Of a stretch of 64,000 bases of DNA, positions 54,073 to 60,864 are shown piece by piece (position 1 is the first letter of the stretch; each line of letters begins with the position of its first letter). The notes beneath the pieces are model-generated. The model was not told where the DNA came from and did no database searches. It was given only the letters and a program-made list of their open reading frames with translations. Both the position numbers and the translations under genes were made by a program. This stretch comes from Arcticibacterium luteifluviistationis (GTDB taxonomy: Bacteria; Bacteroidota; Bacteroidia; Cytophagales; Spirosomataceae): the NCBI RefSeq assembly GCF_003258705.1, contig NZ_CP029480.1, forward strand, positions 1,054,001 to 1,118,000, in the 5' to 3' direction.

Positions 54073-54420
54073 ATGAAAATAATTGTATTATTAACTTTAA
54101 GCATCTTTTTTCTTAATTCTTGTTTCTCAGAAACTTCTTGTAATGATTATGCGGAAGTTTTCAGGAATGATGAATTAAAGATAATTTACCAAAAAAAAGG
54201 TATAGGCCCATATAGGGTTTCAATAGTTGGGCTTGATCCAGATACACTTGAAGAGGTTATTTTCAAATCAAATGATTATACATGGATTAGTAATGTCAAA
54301 AGAAAATGGGAGAAAGGAGATACCATTATAAAAAGAAAAGGTGTTTTAGAGTTTGAATTACACAAAAGAGATACGGTTTTGTATTTCCCGCTTTATTGCC
54401 AAGGAAAAATATATAAATAG
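54073..54420 (+). CDS. Small hypothetical lipoprotein
   Basis: A 115-residue protein from the ATG at 54073; an upstream in-frame ATG at 54061 adds four residues. The signal KIIVLLTLSIFFLNSC ends in a lipobox cysteine. The mature part is beta-rich with two further cysteines (SCNDY, LYCQGK), perhaps forming a disulphide. No family is recognised. It is enclosed by REP elements on both sides. Confidence 0.55.
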   Translation: MKIIVLLTLSIFFLNSCFSETSCNDYAEVFRNDELKIIYQKKGIGPYRVSIVGLDPDTLEEVIFKSNDYTWISNVKRKWEKGDTIIKRKGVLEFELHKRDTVLYFPLYCQGKIYK

Positions 54421-54430
54421 TCTGTCAGCT

Positions 54431-54480
54431 CTCCGAAGTTTGCAACTTCGGTGTAGTGAATAAAGGCCTCTGGCCTGAAC
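54431..54480. repeat. REP pair (CGAAG stem plus AGGCC stem), copy 1
   Basis: CCGAAGTT at 54433-54440 pairs with AACTTCGG at 54444-54451. AGGCC at 54464-54468 pairs with GGCCT at 54472-54476. The joining sequence GTGTAGTGAATAAA is the same as in the copy at 54941-54992, and both copies have the same orientation. They enclose the next gene. Confidence 0.88.
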
Positions 54481-54517
54481 GTTTAGCATTCATTTATAGG
54501 TTTGAAATCAATGACGA

Positions 54518-54919
54518 ATGAAAATAAGTAAAGAATACAAATTTATTATCGGATTTTGGACTTTGTTGCTTCTGTCAATTCCAATATATAGAAAGTGGAG
54601 AGCTAATCAATTTGATAATTCTAATAGAATTATTTATGCTCAGGTATTAGGATGTACTTCCTCAATTAAAAGTGCCATTGTTAATTTAAGATATCGTTTT
54701 TATGTAGACCATAAATACATTATAGGAAGTGACAGTGATGTTACTTTTTACAACTGTAAAAGAATTAATGAAATGAAATCTGCTGGCATACACATACCTA
54801 TACTAGTCGTTGAAAAGAACCCCAACATAAACAAGGCTATTTTTACTAAAAAGGAATTTGAGAAATATGGTTTTATTTTACCTGATAGTTTAGCTTGGAT
54901 GAACGAATTGGGAAAATGA
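54518..54919 (+). CDS. Small hypothetical membrane-anchored protein
   Basis: A 133-residue protein with one N-terminal helix (FIIGFWTLLLLSIPIY) as an uncleaved anchor and a soluble alpha/beta remainder (AQVLGCTSSIKSAIVNLRYR, PILVVEKNPNINKAIF). Three cysteines are present. No family is known to me. The gene lies between two direct copies of a REP pair, like a cassette, next to the RAYT gene. Confidence 0.5.
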   Translation: MKISKEYKFIIGFWTLLLLSIPIYRKWRANQFDNSNRIIYAQVLGCTSSIKSAIVNLRYRFYVDHKYIIGSDSDVTFYNCKRINEMKSAGIHIPILVVEKNPNINKAIFTKKEFEKYGFILPDSLAWMNELGK

Positions 54920-54940
54920 AAATCCGCTGTTCGAGGCACG

Positions 54941-54992
54941 CTCTACGAAGTTTGCAACTTCAGTGTAGTGAATAAAGGCCTCCGGCCTGAAT
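54941..54992. repeat. REP pair, copy 2, abutting the RAYT stop codon
   Basis: CGAAGTTTGCAACTTC at 54946-54961 and AGGCCTCCGGCCT at 54976-54988, with the same linker as copy 1. Order: CGAAG stem, then AGGCC stem. It ends 2 bp before the stop codon of the RAYT gene. Confidence 0.88.
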
Positions 54993-54994
54993 AT

Positions 54995-55597
54995 TTACCA
55001 TTCATTTATTTCATTATTAAATCGTTCCGAAGACAAAGTGTTAATTATTGGATTAGAAGGCATTTCAAATTTAATAAGCCCACTTCCATTTACATAATTT
55101 GATGCACTTGAATAGATGTAATCTGAAGCCATTCTGACTATTCCAGCTCTGACCGGATTCATGTGAATGTAATTCAGTTTGCTCCACAAAAACCTTTCTG
55201 TAATAATTTCCTGAGGATGATTTCCATATCTCCAAAATTGATAATTTGAATTTCGACTATTACTTCTTGCAGCAAATTCAAATCTCTTAAGCATCCATTC
55301 CGACCTGCTTTCTGGGCCAATTTGGATGGTTTCCAATATTCTTTTTGCCACAAAACTCTTAAAATCTTTCAATAGTTTAGATAAATCTTTGTCCTCAGAT
55401 TGAATAATCATATGTAAATGATTACTCATTATAACAAAGCCATACATTTCTAGGCCTTTGAATTTTTGGCAATATTCTAGACTTTCAATCACAATGTCTT
55501 TGTATATCTTTCTAGTGAATATATCGACCCAATCAACGACAGTAAGCGTTAAGAAATGTGCTGCTGCCTGGTTTCTTATTTGGTAGCCTTCAGCCAT
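54995..55597 (-). CDS. REP-associated tyrosine transposase (RAYT), Y1 family
   Basis: A 200-residue single-strand DNA nuclease related to IS200/IS605 transposases. The HUH motif is His60-Leu-His62 in FVIMSNHLHMII, and the nucleophile is Tyr143 in KLNYIHMNPVRAGIV, the RAYT hallmark. The late FWRYGNHPQEI segment is also typical. RAYTs cut and join REP hairpins and are domesticated rather than moving with their own ends. REP hairpins lie on both sides, in inverted order, which fits this role well. Length and all catalytic residues are intact. Confidence 0.93.
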   Translation of the reverse strand: MAEGYQIRNQAAAHFLTLTVVDWVDIFTRKIYKDIVIESLEYCQKFKGLEMYGFVIMSNHLHMIIQSEDKDLSKLLKDFKSFVAKRILETIQIGPESRSEWMLKRFEFAARSNSRNSNYQFWRYGNHPQEIITERFLWSKLNYIHMNPVRAGIVRMASDYIYSSASNYVNGSGLIKFEMPSNPIINTLSSERFNNEINEW

Positions 55598-55658
55598 GTT
55601 TCAACGTATTTTTGATACAGCTTCAAGGTAGCTAAAAAATAGCATTATTTGCGAGTAT

Positions 55659-55756
55659 CAGGCCAGAGGCCTTGTGACACTGCTACGAAGCTACAAGCTT
55701 CGTAGAGCAGATCGGTCAAAAGACCGACTAACACAAGTACCAGGTCAAAAAGACCT
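55659..55756. repeat. Array of four different REP hairpins
   Basis: In order: AGGCC-AGA-GGCCT (55660-55672), CTACGAAGCT-ACA-AGCTTCGTAG (55683-55705), TCGGTC-AAAA-GACCGA (55712-55727) and AGGTC-AAAAA-GACCT (55742-55756). All stems are perfect and all loops are purine-rich. The first two stems are those of the copy on the other side of RAYT, in reverse order; the last two are those of 35.7 and 45.9 kb. Confidence 0.92.
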
Positions 55757-55771
55757 TGCACAGCGGGGTAA

Positions 55772-56371
55772 TCACTTTTTCCGTTTTTTTGGTTTAACTT
55801 TTCCAATCATTCTAGAAATGGCTATAGGCTCAAGAAAATAATATTGCTGAAAACCGGGCTTAAAAAAAGATTTCATTGCCCGAAAATGGTTCTCATAATA
55901 GAAATCACTTAATCCTCCTTTTAAATTTATTCTAATTGGCAGTAAATAATATCCCGAATAGTACTCTTCATTTGAATGAGATACTTTGACATTTCTTAAA
56001 ACTTTAAAGATTGCCTTTCTTATTAGATAGTCCTTTTTTAGAAAACTGTAAAAAATGCTCGTTAATTTAGTTTCAGAGGTCTCTATAAAGTAATCATAGT
56101 CGAAACTCTCCGGCTCTTCCCCATTAACCCAAATTGAATCCAATTTACCTGATTGGTTAACTTTGAAACGAACATAAATGGTCATTTCTAAACTATCCAT
56201 ATCTGCAAATTCTGAATTCAACTCGTCTGATAACAAATCACCAATTTTTTCAAGGTTAATATACTCTTGTGAATAAGCGGGAGACAGAAAAAACATTGAA
56301 TATAAACATGCCCAAAGAAAGCCATTATCCAAAGAAAATATAGTTTTTAAAAAAAGTATTGATGCTTTCAT
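55772..56371 (-). CDS. Secreted hypothetical protein
   Basis: A 199-residue protein with a hydrophobic N-terminus (FLWACLYSMFFLSPAYS) likely to be a signal peptide. The central part TIYVRFKVNQSGKLDSIWVN resembles one strand pair of the TonB_C fold found in many secreted proteins of this phylum, but the rest does not follow the family. The end is strongly basic (KPKKRKK). Not recognised further. It is enclosed by REP repeats on both sides. Confidence 0.5.
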   Translation of the reverse strand: MKASILFLKTIFSLDNGFLWACLYSMFFLSPAYSQEYINLEKIGDLLSDELNSEFADMDSLEMTIYVRFKVNQSGKLDSIWVNGEEPESFDYDYFIETSETKLTSIFYSFLKKDYLIRKAIFKVLRNVKVSHSNEEYYSGYYLLPIRINLKGGLSDFYYENHFRAMKSFFKPGFQQYYFLEPIAISRMIGKVKPKKRKK

Positions 56372-56410
56372 TTTTTTCTATTTTCCGAGGTCTTTTCCTT
56401 ACTGCGTATC

Positions 56411-56580
56411 CTCCTCAGTTTTACAAATAACCCATTTACTTTTCAAAATTTTCGCTAAAGCCTATTATCAATTCTAACCATTCAAACCAGCTCCCCCCCT
56501 ACCGCCTAAGAAATCGGCAGCCAGAAAGCTCTGCTAGAGCTTGCAGAGTCCAATGAATTGAGACTATCTAAGGAGAAAAA
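56411..56580. repeat. Repeat C, long copy 1
   Basis: About 170 bp that align with 58437-58605 over their whole length: CAGTTTTACA, then TTTTCGCTAAAGCCTATTA, then AAATCGGCAGCCAGAAAG, then the AGAGCTTGCAGAGTCCAATG hairpin end. It runs right up to the stop codon of the GDPD gene. Confidence 0.82.
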
Positions 56581-57408
56581 TTAGTGAACGTCTAGTTTTG
56601 AAAAAGCCTGAATCATCTCTTCTAGATTATCGGTCAATATAAAATCTACTCCGGCATCAAAAAGCGTCTTTAATTCAGTTACTTTTTCTGAATGAAAATA
56701 ATTAATCATAACACCATTATCCTTTAATCTTTTAATATCGGATAACATTTGACCATCATCTCTACTACTTTTTATTTGCAAAAATGGGTAAGCTTCTTTA
56801 ATCGTGTTTTCAATATATGCTGCTCGTGAATTTAATCTGTTCATGTTGCAAATTTTCAAACCAGAATCTACACTTCTAACACCGCGTGCGGCCTCTTTTC
56901 CACAAGCAATTACGGCTTGATTCATTCTATTTTCAGCAATAATCACTTTAGAAGTTTCTATACCCACTTTTTTAGTGCCCTTAAGATGAATATTTAACCA
57001 AATATTTTCAGGCATCATCTGAAGAGCTTCTTGGAGCGTTGGTACTTTTTCACCGGCAAATTCCTCAGATTTCCAAGTACCCGCATCTAGTTTTCTTATG
57101 TCTTCAAAAGTCAATTGAGAGACTTTCCCAGAGCCATTTGTTGTTCTGTCTACCGTCTCATCATGCATTATAATCAGCTTGTGGTCTTTTGTAAGCTGTA
57201 CATCGAACTCAATCATCTGTGCACCTAATCGAATGGCCTCTTTAAAGGCAGTCAAGGTATTTTCTGGATGCGTTTTATTTGCACCACGATGTGCACAGAT
57301 TCCTTTTGAAGCTAAACTTTCAGATTGTGCTACACACAGCACATTACTAAGAAGAAATGGCAGCACGAATAAACACTTCTTTAAGAAAACGAATTTATCA
57401 GAATTCAC
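56581..57408 (-). CDS. Secreted glycerophosphodiester phosphodiesterase-family protein
   Basis: A 275-residue exported GDPD. Start is a GTG that allows the signal peptide (CLFVLPFLLSNVLCVA). The catalytic site reads HRGANKTHPENT (His40), IEFDVQLTKD (Glu67, Asp69) and IMHDETVDRTT (His82). The C-terminal GVDFILTDNLEEM matches the family end. It is the second GDPD in this window but is not a close copy of the first. Substrate may be a glycerophosphodiester or, in secreted Bacteroidota forms, another phosphodiester. Confidence 0.92.
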   Translation of the reverse strand: MNSDKFVFLKKCLFVLPFLLSNVLCVAQSESLASKGICAHRGANKTHPENTLTAFKEAIRLGAQMIEFDVQLTKDHKLIIMHDETVDRTTNGSGKVSQLTFEDIRKLDAGTWKSEEFAGEKVPTLQEALQMMPENIWLNIHLKGTKKVGIETSKVIIAENRMNQAVIACGKEAARGVRSVDSGLKICNMNRLNSRAAYIENTIKEAYPFLQIKSSRDDGQMLSDIKRLKDNGVMINYFHSEKVTELKTLFDAGVDFILTDNLEEMIQAFSKLDVH

Positions 57409-57488
57409 AGACTATTGATTTAGGATGATATACTTAAATAAAGGTAGGCTTATTTAAAACTAAATTTCAACAGCGGAAATCAAAAAAC

Positions 57489-58130
57489 TTACAACATGGC
57501 CTCTACCCTAGGTAATAAAACCTCGTCTTCAATAATGGCGTGTCGTTTTAAATCTAACTCAAACAAGTCAATTTGGTTCATAAACACGCTATAAGCAAAA
57601 GGCACTTTGATGTCTTTAACAGCCTCTTTTATAATCAAATTCACCTTTTTCAGTTCATCTTCAATAGGATCGTGATTTCCCAAAAACTCTATGAACGATG
57701 TCCATTTTTTGGTTTTTGACATTTGTTCTTTGGACGAACTCGCTAAATCTTTTGCCATTGGAAAGAAAACATTCTCTTCCATTTTGATATGACTTATCAG
57801 GCTCTTTTGATACTTACCAAAAAACATGGCCAAAGTCTTCAAAAGATTTGAAACATCTTCATGACCAAAAACATGCAGGATAGATTGCTGTAGTTCCGGC
57901 AACTTTTTAGTCAAATAGTAGTGGTGGTTAAAAACAAGGTAATCGATGATTTCTTCTGTCGAAAATCCTTTGAATTTCTCAACCGTACCAGAAAGGTCAT
58001 TCATATCGAGCTGAGAGGCAACTTCTGTAAGTTTTCTACTAGGCTTATCAAGCTCCAAGTTTGAATTATAAAAGTTATTAAAGTTTTCGTTTATAGCCTC
58101 GTAAGTACTAATGTCCAATCTTTTTATCAT
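57489..58130 (-). CDS. Hemerythrin-domain protein
   Basis: A four-helix di-iron protein of 213 residues; I use the ATG at 58130 because the longer frame needs TTG. Iron-ligand motifs of the hemerythrin HHE fold are seen: YLVFNHHYYLTKKLPEL (about 76-92), SHIKMEENVFFP (about 129-140), GNHDPIEDE and LKRHAIIEDEVLLPR. It resembles RIC/YtfE iron-sulfur repair proteins, but the N-terminal cysteine domain of those is missing or changed. Roles could be oxygen or nitric-oxide sensing or iron supply. It is a lone gene. Confidence 0.82.
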   Translation of the reverse strand: MIKRLDISTYEAINENFNNFYNSNLELDKPSRKLTEVASQLDMNDLSGTVEKFKGFSTEEIIDYLVFNHHYYLTKKLPELQQSILHVFGHEDVSNLLKTLAMFFGKYQKSLISHIKMEENVFFPMAKDLASSSKEQMSKTKKWTSFIEFLGNHDPIEDELKKVNLIIKEAVKDIKVPFAYSVFMNQIDLFELDLKRHAIIEDEVLLPRVEAML

Positions 58131-58248
58131 CTTTTTAACATTGTTTAGATACAAAGATTGATTCAAAACATGATTTTAAATATGACCAAACTCATGCTTT
58201 TAAGTATCAAATCTTAATTATAGTAAAAGGCTTCTGAATTTCCCTACT

Positions 58249-58350
58249 CCGGAGTCTCCGCTAGGGACTCTGTAGTTTTACATATTACCCATCTCCATAG
58301 CTTGCAGAGTCCAATAAATTGAGACTCTGTAAGGGGGGAATTGTCCGAAT
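58249..58350. repeat. Repeat C, short copy with internal deletion
   Basis: Starts with GGAGTCTCCGCTAGGGACTC, continues CTGTAGTTTTACATATTACC, and then jumps to the AGCTTGCAGAGTCC hairpin end. The middle 80 or so bp of the long copies are missing. Confidence 0.8.
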
Positions 58351-58420
58351 ATTCTTAATCCGAAAATAATCAGAATGATTACAGCTATGATTATATATTT
58401 TTCATAATTTTCCTCCTGTG

Positions 58421-58605
58421 TAGTCTCCGCTAAGGACTCCGCAGTTTTACATATAACTTATTTATTCAAACATTTTCGCTAAAACCTATTACTAATCCTA
58501 TTTATTTAAACTAGACTTTCCTCCTATCGGCGGATAAATCGGCAGCCAGAAAGGTTTACCAGAGCTTGCAGAGTTCACTAAATTGAGACTCTGCAAGGGG
58601 AAAAA
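58421..58605. repeat. Repeat C, long copy 2
   Basis: Starts TAGTCTCCGCTAAGGACTCC, then CAGTTTTACATATAAC, TTTTCGCTAAAACCTATTA, CCTCCTATCGGCGGATAAAT, CGGCAGCCAGAAAGG and the AGAGTTC hairpin end. The 600-bp gap between the hemerythrin and lysozyme genes is mostly repeat C. The 125 bp from 58606 to the lysozyme start show nothing else. Confidence 0.82.
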
Positions 58606-58730
58606 AGTCATAAATAGATGGTAGGCTGACTTAAAGACACACCAAACTCACTATAAATCATTTTGGATAAGAGGTATAATTAGAAAAACTAACCAATTAA
58701 ATATCCAGACACTTTACGCTAAATAGAAAT

Positions 58731-59276
58731 ATGCTTAACAGAGAAGAATTAAGAAATTATATTGTTTCAAACGAAGGTTTAAGACAAAGAGCTTACAACG
58801 ACTCTTTAGGCATCCCAACTATTGGTGTAGGTTTTAACTTAAACAGGCACGATGCCAATTGGAGATTATCTGAATTAGGCTTAAACTATGAACATGTTTA
58901 TTATGGGAGACAAGAATTAACAATAGACCAAATAAATCACTTACTCGATAGCGATTTAGATAATTCAATTAGTAGTGTTCAAAAGCTTTTCCCAAACTTC
59001 AATCAATTTTCGAGTAAACGACAAATTGTCCTAGTTGACCTGGTTTTTAATTTGGGAATTAACAGGTTGTCAACCTTTGTCAAGATGATTGCAGCAATAA
59101 ATGAAGGAAATTGGCAGACAGCTGCGAAAGAATTAGAAAATTCAAATTATTACACTCAAGTAGGAAGAAGAGGAATACGTAATAGTCTTTTATTGGTACA
59201 AGATGACCTAACAAATGCCCCTGAATCACAACCTCAAAAAAAACGACACTGGCTTTGGAGGCTTTTTTTCAATTAG
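58731..59276 (+). CDS. Phage-type lysozyme (GH24) without signal peptide
   Basis: Hydrolyses the glycan strands of peptidoglycan. The T4-lysozyme triad is spaced exactly as in T4: Glu15, Asp24 and Thr30 (EGLRQRAYNDSLGIPTIG). The helical core with LVDLVFNLGINRLSTFVKM and the ending segment VGRRGIRNSLL fit the family. It has 181 residues with no export signal, so it needs a holin or other exit. The C-terminal tail KKRHWLWRLFFN is basic and aromatic, and might bind membrane. No phage genes are adjacent. Confidence 0.92.
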   Translation: MLNREELRNYIVSNEGLRQRAYNDSLGIPTIGVGFNLNRHDANWRLSELGLNYEHVYYGRQELTIDQINHLLDSDLDNSISSVQKLFPNFNQFSSKRQIVLVDLVFNLGINRLSTFVKMIAAINEGNWQTAAKELENSNYYTQVGRRGIRNSLLLVQDDLTNAPESQPQKKRHWLWRLFFN

Positions 59277-59389
59277 AAGTTCCCTTGCCCTGAACTAAAC
59301 TATAAGATTTCACCAAAAATAAACTAGACCGAAAATTACAAGGATACTATCCTCCTTCCTAAATCCTAAATCCTAAAACCCAATAAATA

Positions 59390-59665
59390 ATGGCATTATT
59401 CAATTATTTCAGCACACTTTTCAAAAGAAAACCACTATCACCTTTCCGTCAATATGAAAGAATAATAAAAAGGATGGGATACAAAAGAGATGGGGAAGGC
59501 CAATTCAAAAAAGAAAATTCAAGTGGATTAACTATGATATGGTTTTCAGAAAGCGGAGTTAGAATCAAGGTCTATGTTGATGGATATGCCGAATCTGATT
59601 TCTTATCAGCTTCAAATTGTGATATTGAAAAATTAAAAAGATTTATAATACGAAATGAATTATAA
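59390..59665 (+). CDS. Small hypothetical protein
   Basis: A 91-residue protein rich in Lys, Arg and Phe (SPFRQYERIIKRMGYKRDGE), with an alpha/beta look and no signal peptide. The frame has protein-like composition along its whole length. It lies 113 bp after the lysozyme gene on the same strand and may share its transcript. No family is recognised. Confidence 0.45.
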   Translation: MALFNYFSTLFKRKPLSPFRQYERIIKRMGYKRDGEGQFKKENSSGLTMIWFSESGVRIKVYVDGYAESDFLSASNCDIEKLKRFIIRNEL

Positions 59666-59690
59666 GCCAAAGGAAGCGAGTTTAACTCGA

Positions 59691-59849
59691 TAAAATTATT
59701 TTTCAGGCTCCATTGAGCTCGCCATCAACGTTTACTCCCTCACTCCTTTTACTATTACTATTGCCCTCACAGGTGTTGCATTCTTAGCTTTCACTTTTTC
59801 ATTATTAAAGCAAAAGCGACTTAATTCATACAAGTTTCCTGAAATTTGA
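59691..59849 (+). pseudogene. C-terminal membrane-helix remnant
   Basis: A start-less frame reads QAPLSSPSTFTPSLLLLLLA, then LTGVAFLAFTFSLLKQKRL and ends NSYKFPEI-stop. It looks like a proline/serine linker, one membrane helix and a basic tail, the end of a membrane protein. A stop codon at 59685 cuts it off from any start. No parent is found in the window. Confidence 0.3.
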
Positions 59850-60422
59850 AAACTTAAGAGCTTTCATACATTGGTTATACTTTCAATATTATCATTCAGA
59901 CCCAAAGCCATGTAGCAAGGTGATAATTCCGTCTGCTGTAAGTTGTAAAATATACGGAAATCATAAAGCCTTAACCTTTGGTATAATCTCAAACATAGCT
60001 CTTCACCTTGGCAGAACATCCGACAGAGATTCTGTAGTATTATCCTCTGTTCTTCGACTTTAAATCATACTTATAATTTAAGGAATTCTAAACAACGTAC
60101 AAGGTCAGAAGGTCTTGCAAGGCGAAGATTGATAATTTACCTTCTCAAATAGCATCCTAAAACACGTCACCAAAAAAATCCACCAAATAGGCACCTTTCG
60201 TTTATCCATTAAAGTGAGAATATCTTAACCTAATTCATATTAGAGTTATGGAAACAAATGTTTAATTATGATAGTTAAAGTTGATATCAGCACTTGTTCA
60301 AATTATATTCATATATTTCCCCTTTTGTAAAAGGAATCCTTCCTGCATAACCATTGCCGCCAGCTCCATAAAACAAATCAATGAAAATAATTTTAAACCT
60401 TTTAAGCTAAATTTTATCTCAA
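59850..60422. other. Long intergenic stretch with one REP-like trace
   Basis: No frame of interest is seen on either strand. At 60099-60120 the sequence CAAGGTCAGAAGGTCTTGCA is a degenerate version of the AGGTC-AAAAA-GACCTTGCA element at 55742. CCTTTTGTAAAAGG near 60320 is a small palindrome upstream of the response regulator. Confidence 0.4.
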
Positions 60423-60860
60423 ATGAAAAATATCTTTCTTGCTGATGATGATGCTGATGACCAAGAATTTTTCATAGACGCACTGGAAGAAGTGACTATT
60501 CCTACCGAACTAACAATTTCGAATAACGGACTGGAATTAATGAGCAACCTTGACGTTTTAATTAAACATCCGCCGCCTCATGTTATTTTCCTTGACCTGA
60601 ACATGCCCTTAAAAGATGGTTTTCAATGTTTGGATGAAATTAGAAGTACTCCCAAATTACAGGGCATACCAGTGGTTATATTTTCAACTTCAGATAACCA
60701 CATTTCGGTAGATAAAACATACGAAGGAGGAGCTAATTATTATATCCGAAAGCCCACTTCATTTCCGCTTTTAGTAAAGGCTATTGAGAAAGTATTGACA
60801 CTTGAAATGTATCAAGTTCCGCAACCAGCCAAAGAAAATTACTATTTATCAATAGTCTGA
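60423..60860 (+). CDS. Single-domain response regulator
   Basis: A 145-residue receiver domain with no output domain, like Rcp1. The acidic pocket is Asp8-Asp9-Asp10 (LADDDADDQEFF), the phosphorylated Asp58 is in VIFLDLNMPLKDG, the Ser/Thr switch is in VVIFSTSD, and the Lys is in YYIRKPTSFP. The histidine kinase gene starts 4 bp after its stop, so they form a phosphotransfer pair. With no DNA-binding part it must signal by protein contact. Confidence 0.95.
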   Translation: MKNIFLADDDADDQEFFIDALEEVTIPTELTISNNGLELMSNLDVLIKHPPPHVIFLDLNMPLKDGFQCLDEIRSTPKLQGIPVVIFSTSDNHISVDKTYEGGANYYIRKPTSFPLLVKAIEKVLTLEMYQVPQPAKENYYLSIV

Positions 60861-60864
60861 CAAC

